Of a stretch of 64,000 nt of DNA, positions 43,672-50,565 are shown piece by piece. Where the stretch lies: the NCBI RefSeq assembly GCF_003336245.1, contig NZ_QPHM01000001.1, forward strand, positions 1,240,001 to 1,304,000. Direction: 5' to 3'. The position numbers were made by a program, and so were the translations under genes. The notes under the pieces are model-generated. The model saw only the letters and a list, made by a program, of their open reading frames with translations, searched no databases and was not told the origin of the DNA. Position 1 is the first letter of the stretch. Every line of letters starts with the position of its first letter. Source of the stretch: Haloplanus salinus (GTDB lineage: Archaea > Halobacteriota > Halobacteria > Halobacteriales > Haloferacaceae).

Positions 43672-44472
43672 GTGTTCAACAAATCAAAGAAACGCGGAGG
43701 AGTACTCCGTTCAGAAGCGTACCTGACACCGGATCACGTACCGGATGAACCAGTAGGCCGAGACCGCGAGATCGAGAGAATAGCGGAGGCAGTAAGGCCT
43801 CTTACGAAGAGAAGGAAGCCTGAGAACCTACTGGTCTACGGCCCAGCCGGCGTTGGGAAAACCACCTGCGTAAAACACGTCTTCCAACGGATGGAGGAAC
43901 AAACCACGGCGAAGGCTGTCTACATCAACGCCTGGCAATACAACACCAGGCCCTCACTCCTTACAGAACTCTTGATCCAACTCGGATATCCTGCACCGAG
44001 GAAAGGCAAACCTGTAGACGAACTGCTGTCCAAAATCCGTGAATGGCTGGACAAGAACCGCGGAGTCGCAGTAGCCATCGACGAATTCGACCAGCTACAG
44101 GAGAAGACAGAGGTCGTCTACGACCTTCAAATAGTGAACGAAGAAGCAGACAGTTCTCTCGGCGTTGTCATGGTCTCAAACCAGCCACCGGAAAGAGTAC
44201 AGCTAGATCCACGAAGCCAATCACGTTTGAACTGTCAAACACTCCGGTTCAACTCCTACAACGCACCACAACTACAGAAGATACTAGAGAAACGAGTCGA
44301 ACAGGCATTCCGACCAGGAACAGTCTCTGATGAGGTCATCGAAGAAATCGCTGAGCAAGTAGCAGACAAAGATGGAGACTGCCGAAAAGCCCTCAGCATA
44401 CTACTTAGGGCAGGCAGAAAAGCGGACCAACAAGGAAGCAATAAGATCGCTATGGAAGATTTAGAAATGTAA
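43672..44472 (+). CDS. Short Orc1/Cdc6-like AAA+ protein lacking the winged helix
   Basis: A 266-residue AAA+ protein: PVGRDREIERIAEAV box, Walker A YGPAGVGKTTCVKH near 59-72, Walker B VAVAIDEFDQLQ near 132-143, sensor-1 VMVSNQP, sensor-2 region DGDCRKALSILLRAG. The C-terminal DNA-binding winged helix of normal Cdc6 is absent, so it is about two-thirds of the usual length. It may load helicase together with, or regulate, the divergent full-length initiator. GTG start 43,672. Confidence 0.85.
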   Translation: MFNKSKKRGGVLRSEAYLTPDHVPDEPVGRDREIERIAEAVRPLTKRRKPENLLVYGPAGVGKTTCVKHVFQRMEEQTTAKAVYINAWQYNTRPSLLTELLIQLGYPAPRKGKPVDELLSKIREWLDKNRGVAVAIDEFDQLQEKTEVVYDLQIVNEEADSSLGVVMVSNQPPERVQLDPRSQSRLNCQTLRFNSYNAPQLQKILEKRVEQAFRPGTVSDEVIEEIAEQVADKDGDCRKALSILLRAGRKADQQGSNKIAMEDLEM

Positions 44473-44508
44473 ATTAAATTTAAAAAGAAGACTCAAGAAT
44501 ACTGATTC

Positions 44509-45708
44509 ATGATATTAGATTCTGTATCTGGAGACCTCAAAAAAGGACAGTCAGCGATTGAATACTTGATGACGTATGGCTGGATGCTTCTAGTGGTTGC
44601 GATTGTTGGCGGCGCAGTTTTTAGCTTGGTTCAGAGTCAGGGTATTGAGGCTTCTAGTGGTTTTACTGGTGGTGATGTTGCAGTGGAGAATTTTGGTTTG
44701 TCTCAGGAAGGAAAGCTGGATATGCTTTTGAGGAATACCGCTGCTGATCCTCTGGAAGTTAAAGAGGTTACATTGAGTCAGGGTGGAGAAGAGTTCACTA
44801 CTGGTATCGATGAGGAGATTGATGTCGGTGATTCCAGTCCTGTTTCGAGCCTGGGCGCGGTTGAAAGTAGTGAGTCTAACAGTATAGATGTAGAGATAGT
44901 TTACGACGCTGGCGGTCTAGAGAATTTGACTGTTGAAGGCACAGTCTCCGGTAATTTGGATGTGACGATGAGCGGTGAGACTGAGACCAGTAATTGGGCC
45001 TTTGTCGATGTTTCAGAAGCCAGCTCTGATGTTGTTGATACTTCAGGTATGAGTGATTTTTACATCATGCAGTATGAGGCTTCTACGGCTAGTAATGAGT
45101 ATCACGGTGAGATAAGTAATAACTTGGATCATTCCCCGGTTTCTGTTAAGGGTAATGAGCCTTGGACAGATATCAATCAGAATGAGGCACGGACTGTCTG
45201 TCAAGATGCGGGTTATAGTCTACCGACAAACAAGCAGTGGCAGGCCTCGACTATGGCAGAGATAGGTAATAGTGGTTCTCAGCCCGGCGGTAACAACGAC
45301 AATGAAGGAGATCAAGGCGATGGGGAGGCAGCCAGTTTCGGTGATGCTGTTCTGACCGGAACCGGGCCTGAATCCTTCAGTAACGAACTCGGGATTTATG
45401 ATTTGAACGGTAACGTCTGGGAATGGACGAATACAACCGTTGACCAAGATGATCCTATTCACTTTGGTGGAACTAACGATAATGTAGATGCTTGGGATCC
45501 GAGCTATGCCGGTCCATCATCTCTAGCAAGTTCTGGTAACAGTGACTTTGGGAACGATTACTATTGGTCATCATCGAACGATAACCGCGCCGTTCTACGT
45601 GGCGGTTACTGGGACAATGGTGCCCAAGCCGGCGTGTTCTCCATGAACGTGTTCACCGCTCCGTCGCACTCGCGCGCGCGCATCGGGTTCCGGTGTTCTC
45701 TTTCCTGA
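44509..45708 (+). CDS. DGR target: pilin-type signal plus FGE/C-type-lectin variable protein
   Basis: A 399-residue surface protein. Residues about 10-45 are a class III signal (LKKGQSAIEYLMTYGWML onward), where a prepilin-type peptidase would cut after Gly and leave a hydrophobic assembly helix. A beta-rich stalk follows (50-170), then an FGE-sulfatase/C-type-lectin domain (YIMQYEAS, GYSLPTNKQW, GIYDLNGNVWEWTN). The last 40 residues, RGGYWDNGAQAGVFSMN to IGFRC, are the variable repeat. A TATA-like AAATTTAAAA lies 24 nt upstream. It is predicted to display a diversified ligand-binding tip on a filament or the cell surface. Confidence 0.9.
   Translation: MILDSVSGDLKKGQSAIEYLMTYGWMLLVVAIVGGAVFSLVQSQGIEASSGFTGGDVAVENFGLSQEGKLDMLLRNTAADPLEVKEVTLSQGGEEFTTGIDEEIDVGDSSPVSSLGAVESSESNSIDVEIVYDAGGLENLTVEGTVSGNLDVTMSGETETSNWAFVDVSEASSDVVDTSGMSDFYIMQYEASTASNEYHGEISNNLDHSPVSVKGNEPWTDINQNEARTVCQDAGYSLPTNKQWQASTMAEIGNSGSQPGGNNDNEGDQGDGEAASFGDAVLTGTGPESFSNELGIYDLNGNVWEWTNTTVDQDDPIHFGGTNDNVDAWDPSYAGPSSLASSGNSDFGNDYYWSSSNDNRAVLRGGYWDNGAQAGVFSMNVFTAPSHSRARIGFRCSLS
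45587..45696 (+). repeat. DGR variable repeat (VR)
   Basis: 110 bp at the 3' end of the target gene. It aligns without gaps to the template repeat at 46,542-46,651 with 12 differences, all at template adenines (6 to C, 4 to T... in total 5 C-type codon-1/2/3 changes and others to T or G), and none at the 85 non-adenine positions. Nine codons are affected, eight of them changing the residue (for example Asn to Tyr, Phe, Thr, His and Arg). The last 15 bases are identical and probably act as the homing-initiation sequence. Confidence 0.95.
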
Positions 45709-45808
45709 TTGCTGGAGGCTGGTTTGCTATGAGATTTAACTGTTTTCCGGCTGTGAGAGAAGTTAATTTGGCAAAACTTTCGATCTTGGGAGCTGAGGCC
45801 GATCTTTG

Positions 45809-46180
45809 ATGGCGGAGATGGATTTTACCGGTTTGCAGGCGTATGAGGAAGTGTCTCCAGCAGTAGTGAATGGTTTGAAACTGTTGAGGGATTTGGATGA
45901 TTATGATACTTACTGGGATTTTATTTTGAAAGGTCTGAGGCGGGACCTGGCTGAGTCTCTCCCGCTTCTAGCTGATGGGTATAACAGGTATCATTATGAT
46001 GATAAGGCGGAGGCATATAGGGAGGCAAGGAGCCGTTTGTCGAGAAGTCAGTCTTGTTTTTTGATTTTGAAGGATGTCGGTGTTTTGAACACTAATGATG
46101 TTTCTCCGATCTGTGAGGGTTTGGAGGGCGGTATTGGCCGTCTCAATGGTTTGATCAGTCGTATGGAGGATGATGGGTGA
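45809..46180 (+). CDS. avd: Avd-like accessory protein, copy 1
   Basis: A 123-residue helical protein (YEEVSPAVVNGLKLLRDLDD, YREARSRLSRSQSCFLILKD, ICEGLEGGIGRLNGLISRME). Size, helix pattern and position between target and template fit the accessory variability determinant family, a basic helical bundle that binds the reverse transcriptase and template RNA. It is more divergent than copy 2. ATG 45,809; the stop overlaps the start of copy 2. Confidence 0.65.
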   Translation: MAEMDFTGLQAYEEVSPAVVNGLKLLRDLDDYDTYWDFILKGLRRDLAESLPLLADGYNRYHYDDKAEAYREARSRLSRSQSCFLILKDVGVLNTNDVSPICEGLEGGIGRLNGLISRMEDDG

Positions 46181-46512
46181 TGCGTGATTTGAAGTTGTTT
46201 CAGAGGGGTTATGATTTCTACGAGTTTGTGTATCCGACGTTGAAGAATTTTCCGCAGAGTGAGCGTTTTGTAATGGTTCAGAAAATTCAGAAGGTGTACT
46301 TGGAGTTTCTGTCGGAGGTCATCTCTGCCCGCAAATCCAGCAATACTCTGCATCATTTGAGGAGGGCGGATCGGGAGTTGGAGAAGACGAAGATCTTCTT
46401 CCGTCTGTCCCGTGACCTTGGTTTTATCTCGGCTGGACAGCATGAGGATATCTCTGAGAAACTGGTGGAGATGGGTAAGATGCTCGGGGGTTGGATTGAC
46501 AGTGAAAAATGA
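46180..46512 (+). CDS. avd: Avd accessory protein, copy 2
   Basis: A 110-residue four-helix-bundle protein with clear Avd landmarks: FPQSERFVMVQKIQKVYLEF, LHHLRRADRELEKTKIFFRL and the C-terminal GKMLGGWIDSEK. In bacterial DGRs Avd forms a pentamer that binds the reverse transcriptase and nucleic acid. Starts at ATG 46,180 (or GTG 46,177) overlapping the previous stop. Ends 29 bp before the template repeat. Confidence 0.88.
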   Translation: MRDLKLFQRGYDFYEFVYPTLKNFPQSERFVMVQKIQKVYLEFLSEVISARKSSNTLHHLRRADRELEKTKIFFRLSRDLGFISAGQHEDISEKLVEMGKMLGGWIDSEK

Positions 46513-46541
46513 TATTAGGGCCGGTACCTTGCTCGGGACCT

Positions 46542-46651
46542 GCGCCGTTCAACGTGGCGGTAACTGGGACAATGGTGCACAAGCCGGCGTGTTCTCCATG
46601 AACGTGAACAACGCTCCGTCGAACTCGAACACGAACATCGGGTTCCGGTGT
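46542..46651 (+). repeat. DGR template repeat (TR)
   Basis: 110 bp between the second avd gene and the reverse transcriptase. It carries 25 adenines, 12 of which are changed in the VR. It contains six in-frame AAC codons at the positions that vary most, the hallmark of DGR templates since AAC can give many residues by A substitution. GC-rich compared with the surrounding cassette. Confidence 0.95.
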
Positions 46652-46831
46652 CCTCCTTCGAGGCAAGAGCTTAAGGGCCAAACAAGGCTCTTAGGACAAA
46701 GCCGAATGGAGGGAGAACTTCGGTATCGGCCTGCCCAACCGACGAAAAATGCGGAGGCAAAAATCTTTCAGAGTGGGTGACAGCCAGTAACGCTGTGTCG
46801 AAAGCTGAAGCCCGCCACATACAATTTTGAG
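46652..46831 (+). ncRNA. Putative DGR RNA spacer downstream of TR
   Basis: 180 bp between TR and the reverse transcriptase start with no coding frame of interest. In the Bordetella DGR the equivalent RNA segment is needed to prime cDNA synthesis. An inverted repeat AAGAGC/GCTCTT (46,665-46,670 and 46,687-46,692) lies just after the TR. Its role here is inferred from position. Confidence 0.5.
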
Positions 46832-47827
46832 ATGGTAAATAGTTATTCAGAATGCTTCGACCAGATTGCAGGTTTCCAGCCGCTTTACAAAGGTTATCGG
46901 GAAGCGAGGAAGGGTAAGCGGTACAGCGGAGAGGTCCTAGGTTTTTCAAAAAATCTGGAGGAGAATATCCACGAGCTTTCAGACAAGCTTCTAGTTGGGA
47001 GCTACAGGCCTAAAGGCTTCAAAGAGTTCAAACTGTATGATCCTAAGGAAAGAGAGATTTCCGCTCCTTATTTCCGTGATAGGGTTGTTCACCGCTCTCT
47101 TCACCAGTCTTTAGAGCCTTTTTTCGACAACAAGTTTATTGAGCATTCTTTTGCGTGTCGGAAGGGTAAAGGAACTCATGCCGGTGTGAGACAGGCCCAG
47201 TCATTTATGAGGAAGCAGGATTCCAGTTATTTCTTGAAGTGTGATGTGAAGTCGTATTTTGACAGTGTCGACCACAGGATTTTGCTGGAGATTTTGAGTA
47301 GGCAGATCAGGGATGAGAGAATCACGGATCTGGTTGAAGTTATTTTATCGGATCCGGGTGAGAGAGGGCTTCCGATCGGTACTTTGTACAGTCAGTTGTT
47401 CGCTAATGTATATCTCAACGAGTTCGATCACTTCGTGAAGCAAGGCCTCCAAGCTGAATATTATGTGCGGTACATGGATGATTTCGTGTTCTTCAGCGAT
47501 TCAAAGCAGAGGCTTCATGAGTTGAGGGAAGCCTCACAGGGATACCTGAAAAGCCGGTTAAATCTCAAACTACCTTACAGCAAGACCAGTTTGGAACCGG
47601 CGGGTAAAGGCCTGACATTCCTCGGCTACAGAATCTTCCCTGGACATAGAAAGCTGAGAAAGAGGAACAAGAAAAAATTCAAGCACCGTCTCAAAACGCA
47701 GAAACAGGCCTTGAGTAGAGATGAGATTGATTTTTCAGAGCTGAAGGCCTCGATTGATTCTTGGAAAGGCCACGCACAACATGCAGACACAGAAGAACTG
47801 AAGAAAAAATATATCGGAGAACTATAG
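46832..47827 (+). CDS. DGR-type reverse transcriptase
   Basis: A 331-residue reverse transcriptase. Landmarks in order: SYRPKGFKEFKLYDPKERE (RT1-2, about 55-75), DVKSYFDSVDH (RT3, catalytic Asp, about 138-148), LPIGTLYSQLFANVYL (RT4, about 180-195) with the IGxxxSQ form diagnostic of DGR enzymes rather than the QG..SP of group II introns, and YYVRYMDDFVFF with catalytic YMDD at about 214-217. A thumb region with LTFLGYRIFPG follows. It copies the TR RNA with adenine misincorporation. ATG 46,832. No maturase or endonuclease domain. Confidence 0.95.
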   Translation: MVNSYSECFDQIAGFQPLYKGYREARKGKRYSGEVLGFSKNLEENIHELSDKLLVGSYRPKGFKEFKLYDPKEREISAPYFRDRVVHRSLHQSLEPFFDNKFIEHSFACRKGKGTHAGVRQAQSFMRKQDSSYFLKCDVKSYFDSVDHRILLEILSRQIRDERITDLVEVILSDPGERGLPIGTLYSQLFANVYLNEFDHFVKQGLQAEYYVRYMDDFVFFSDSKQRLHELREASQGYLKSRLNLKLPYSKTSLEPAGKGLTFLGYRIFPGHRKLRKRNKKKFKHRLKTQKQALSRDEIDFSELKASIDSWKGHAQHADTEELKKKYIGEL

Positions 47828-47928
47828 GTAGAATCGAAGTTTCTGATCGCAAAATCAGCGAGATATTGGCCACTCCTTGCGAAAGGCTATAAAAATGCGG
47901 ATAGAGCGTTCAATCCACGAAGCATGCT

Positions 47929-47947
47929 TCAAGGACGAGAGCCCGGT
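47929..47947 (+). repeat. Right inner att-like repeat (possible integrase arm site)
   Basis: TCAAGGACGAGAGCCCGGT differs by one base from the copy at 11,372-11,390 and shares 16 bases with the tRNA core. It lies about 157 bp inside attR, in the same orientation. The surrounding 276 bp (47,828-48,103) hold no convincing gene. Confidence 0.5.
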
Positions 47948-48103
47948 ATTTTATGTCAGAAGCCGCGTTTTGCTACAAACACACGGAGACGGCCCAAACA
48001 CGGGAAATCAAGGGACGGCACCAAGATCAACACCTGAAAACCAAAGATGCCTAACGTGAAACCATCGACTTATCGGGTTTCAGGCCTCGAAGCACGCTAT
48101 TGT

Positions 48104-48147
48104 CTTGGTAAGGACGAGAGCCCGGGTTCAAATCCCGGCCTAGGCTT
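48104..48147 (+). repeat. Right attachment site (44-bp direct repeat)
   Basis: An exact copy of the tRNA-Thr 3' half at 11,270-11,313, without a 5' half. It marks the right end of the element; GC-rich chromosomal sequence follows at once. Confidence 0.95.
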
Positions 48148-48175
48148 GCGCCCGCGGCGCAGGCTGCCCTCGTTT

Positions 48176-48687
48176 CTACTGCCCGTCGTCGAGTAACTCG
48201 TTCACGCTCTCGACCGGCGCGTAGTACCCTCGGTGTTTGCGCCACCCATCGAACCACTCGTCAGCCGTTTTGCTGTCGATCTGCTCGCGTTCGATACCAA
48301 GCACGAGAGTCCAATCGATCCCGTGACGGGAAGGTCTCTGCGCTCGGCGACCCGGCGAGCAGCCAGGTCGTCCGTCGCCACCGCTCCGCCGTGGGCGAGT
48401 ACTCCCAGTATCGATTCCGCTTCGCCGATATCGAGGTGGTCGCGGATATCCGAATCGTCGGCTTCGGACGGGACCTCTCGAATCGGTAGCGACTCACCGA
48501 GCGCATCGACTGCTACGCCGAGATACTCGTATCCGGCACGCTCTCCGCGTTCGATCTCGTCGCGAACGGTAGGCACGACGACTGGCGGTTCGAGCACCGT
48601 CGTGAGAGATCCGAGTCCGTCCGTGCTGGCGAAGTTGCTGACGACGGTCGTGTCGAGAAACACCGGGCTCGGGGACCGTTCCGCCAT
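48176..48687 (-). pseudogene. PIN-domain toxin, frameshifted
   Basis: The N-terminal two-thirds read as a PIN RNase: VFLDTTVVSNFAS (first Asp), VPTVRDEIERGE, DIGEAESILGVLA and AVATDDLAARRVAE (last Asp pair). At about 48,305-48,320 the frame changes: after VTGSIGL the original frame becomes Ser/Arg-rich, while the adjacent frame continues convincingly (VLGIEREQIDSKTADEWFDG and on to a TAG at 48,176-48,178). A one-base deletion would explain this. It follows the UPF0175 antitoxin directly. A sequencing error cannot be excluded. Confidence 0.75.
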
Positions 48688-48912
48688 CTATTCGCCGAGA
48701 TTTCGTGCAGCGTCGAGTTCCGTTTTCAGTTGGTCGTTCGTTCGCGGCCCGTACAGTGATTCGAAGCCGGCATCCAGAAGTACTTCATCGAACTCCCAGC
48801 GGGTCATCCCCGCCGCTTCGGCGGCCTTCCCGAGGGAGACCTCACCGAGGACGTACTGGCCGACGGCGGTCGCCAACTCGTCGGTCGGTTTGGAACCGGT
48901 GGACGATGCCAT
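48688..48912 (-). CDS. UPF0175-family antitoxin
   Basis: A 74-residue protein starting MASSTGSKPTDELATAVGQY. Its VSLGKAAEAAGMTRWEFDEV helix-turn-helix-like block and LLDAGFESLYGP end are the UPF0175 signature. It is directly upstream of the PIN gene, the normal order of a VapBC-like pair. The ATG at 48,910-48,912 is used rather than the longer frame. Confidence 0.8.
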   Translation of the reverse strand: MASSTGSKPTDELATAVGQYVLGEVSLGKAAEAAGMTRWEFDEVLLDAGFESLYGPRTNDQLKTELDAARNLGE

Positions 48913-49349
48913 TACATCTCTATATCGGACCTCCCGACCTAAGAATGTACCCTCGGGAGCGTTTGAGCCGAGACTGGACTTCGAGCGGCCACGTCTCACC
49001 TGCTAAACAGCCGCGCGTAACCGCCGGAGCGGTGACGAGAGCCTCGGTGTTCCAAATCCCGGCATAAACTCTTTCTGCCGTACACGCCCTGTAGGTACAC
49101 GTTACTGATTCGTTTGTCTTGAACACAACGTGGTCGAAACGGCCTCGTTTCACTAAACAGGGCATCTCCCGCCGTATGGCGATTCCCTAAACTATCAGGA
49201 CACACAAGCTAACCCGCAGACTGAGACGGGGGAGCCCCGAAATTGACCGGGAGCGTATCCCCTCAGGGGCACACCCCATTTCGCTAATCCGCGCTCACAG
49301 AGGAACGAGTGAAGCGTCGCCCGGGACTGATAGAAAACCTCTCGATACG
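48913..49349. other. Intergenic stretch with no supported gene
   Basis: About 440 bp of lower coding quality between the antitoxin and the ribbon-helix-helix gene. Several short frames exist, but their translations look out of frame, with no domain signature. It may contain decayed sequence from earlier insertions near this tRNA-linked site. Confidence 0.45.
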
Positions 49350-49715
49350 GTGGTTCGTGAGGATTACGCGGCGGATGGAGTGCCGCCGAAACGGCCGCTG
49401 GTACGACCATCGTATTACGCTTGTACGTCCGGAGCGCCTACGAACGACGACGGCGGGGACGAGGTTGCCACGGTCGACTTCGAACTCACCGAGTCGTTCC
49501 GCGAACGGATAGACGAGACGTGGCAGGGACGCGGGTTCAACGGTCGGAGCGAGTTCATCCGGTACACCCTTCGGGACGCCGTCGAGTTCCCGGCGTTCGA
49601 CCGCGACGAACTCGTCGCCCTGCTCGAAGCCGAGGAGGACATCCGCGAGGGACGAACGACGAGCGCAGAGGGGCCCGCGAGCGGTTCGGTACGGGCAACG
49701 AGTGACGACGGGTAG
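49350..49715 (+). CDS. CopG/ribbon-helix-helix regulator, 5' end uncertain
   Basis: The core TVDFELTESFRERIDETWQG then FNGRSEFIRYTLRDAVEFPA is a ribbon-helix-helix DNA-binding protein, followed by FDRDELVALLEAEEDIREGR. The natural start should be right before ATVDF, but that codon is GTT. The listed GTG at 49,350 adds about 40 residues with no family resemblance. So the 5' end may have been altered and the gene may be silent. Confidence 0.6.
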   Translation: MVREDYAADGVPPKRPLVRPSYYACTSGAPTNDDGGDEVATVDFELTESFRERIDETWQGRGFNGRSEFIRYTLRDAVEFPAFDRDELVALLEAEEDIREGRTTSAEGPASGSVRATSDDG

Positions 49716-50460
49716 ACGTGGGAGCTTTCATCGAGTGTCGATTCGTGTAGAACGGTACCTACTCGTGTTTTGGCCGACTGCCGGCTACTACGTCTGTTCC
49801 GGTTCGGGGGAGCGGGGGGCCTCCGATCCACAACTGCGCGGTGTCGCATGGGGATCCTTGGACATCCTTGGATTGTTCATTCGTTTGTCTATCGTCCGAC
49901 GACGGGACTGAGTTCTTGCATGGCGTTCCGCACGACTCAGTGCGGGGAGTCATTCGGCTGAGCCAATCAACCCCCGCACGGTTCTGATGTGACGAATGGG
50001 GCGACGGTCACCCGAACACGTTTGTCGGCGGCTCGGTATCGAAACGGCGTCCTCGACGTGCACCTGCCCGTCGTCGAGGATGCCGTGACGTGAGGAGCCG
50101 GGATCGAAATCGAGCACTGAGACGGCCCACGGTGGGTCGTTACCGGCGGTGACAATCCACACGAGGTGCCGGAATCGTGTCGCATCGACACCCCAGCCCG
50201 GTACCCGGCCCCGAGAGCGTGTCGCCGAACCGGCGGCTAACGCGTCGCCGAAGGCGGCGCCGTGGGGGAACGGCGCCGAGCACCGAGGTGCCAGTGGGGT
50301 GTGCCGGGCGCGCGGGTGGGGAGGATGGGAACTGAAGCCGGTGGTGCGCGCCCAGCCATATCCTGACCGTGCCCGGTTATAAAGATGCGTCAGACAGGGG
50401 TATGCCGTCACGCGATATGCCTCGGGCAAGGCTCTTTGCTCGGCCCCGCCGACACTCCCC
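49716..50460. other. Poorly coding region, possible remnants
   Basis: About 745 bp without a convincing gene. On the minus strand at 50,000-50,150 a fragment reads HLVWIVTAGNDPPWAVSVLD, protein-like but isolated. A minus-strand TATA-like TTTATAACC lies near 50,376-50,384. An 8-bp perfect stem (GGGCGCGC/GCGCGCCC) is at 50,306-50,353. Possibly decayed genes or an RNA I cannot name. Confidence 0.45.
50306..50353. repeat. Strong GC hairpin
   Basis: GGGCGCGC (50,306-50,313) pairs perfectly with GCGCGCCC (50,346-50,353) around a 32-nt loop. A minus-strand TATA-like box sits about 25 bp beyond it. It could be the start of an RNA or a terminator-like fold. Confidence 0.35.
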
Positions 50461-50565
50461 ATGACTTGGGCCGACCTCTTCGCGCGCGCCGAGCGCTACG
50501 ACCGAACCGAGGCGGACGTGATCGACGCGCTCCGCCGGCACCGCGGTGACGATGCCGACGACTGA
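50461..50565 (+). CDS. Small conserved-looking haloarchaeal protein (34 residues)
   Basis: The reading MTWADLFARAERYDRTEADV then IDALRRHRGDDADD resembles small haloarchaeal proteins of the same opening motif (from memory). It is closely coupled to the next gene, whose start lies inside its end. Confidence 0.55.
   Translation: MTWADLFARAERYDRTEADVIDALRRHRGDDADD

Larger units (their letters stand above)
11270..48147. mobile_element. Integrated conjugative-type element of about 36.9 kb in tRNA-Thr
   Basis: The segment is bounded by the 44-bp tRNA-Thr direct repeat and carries an integrase beside attL, a type IV secretion operon, two Orc1/Cdc6 genes, restriction-modification, toxin-antitoxin and a diversity-generating retroelement. 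Base composition shifts to much lower GC at both repeats, and AGGCCT is strongly enriched inside. No capsid, portal or terminase genes are seen, so a conjugative plasmid-like element fits better than a tailed provirus. No relaxase was recognised. Confidence 0.93.

Noticed and set aside
46412-46780. Open frame running through the DGR template repeat
   Set aside because: It only reflects the TR copying the coding sequence of the VR; it has no independent start context and overlaps avd copy 2.
46832-47827. Group II intron reverse transcriptase
   Set aside because: No maturase or endonuclease domain, no intron domain V/VI, and RT motif 4 has the DGR form IGxxxSQ. TR/VR and Avd settle it.
11270-48147. 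Tailed or pleomorphic provirus
   Set aside because: No capsid, portal, terminase, spike or packaging ATPase is visible; the ATPases are of secretion type.
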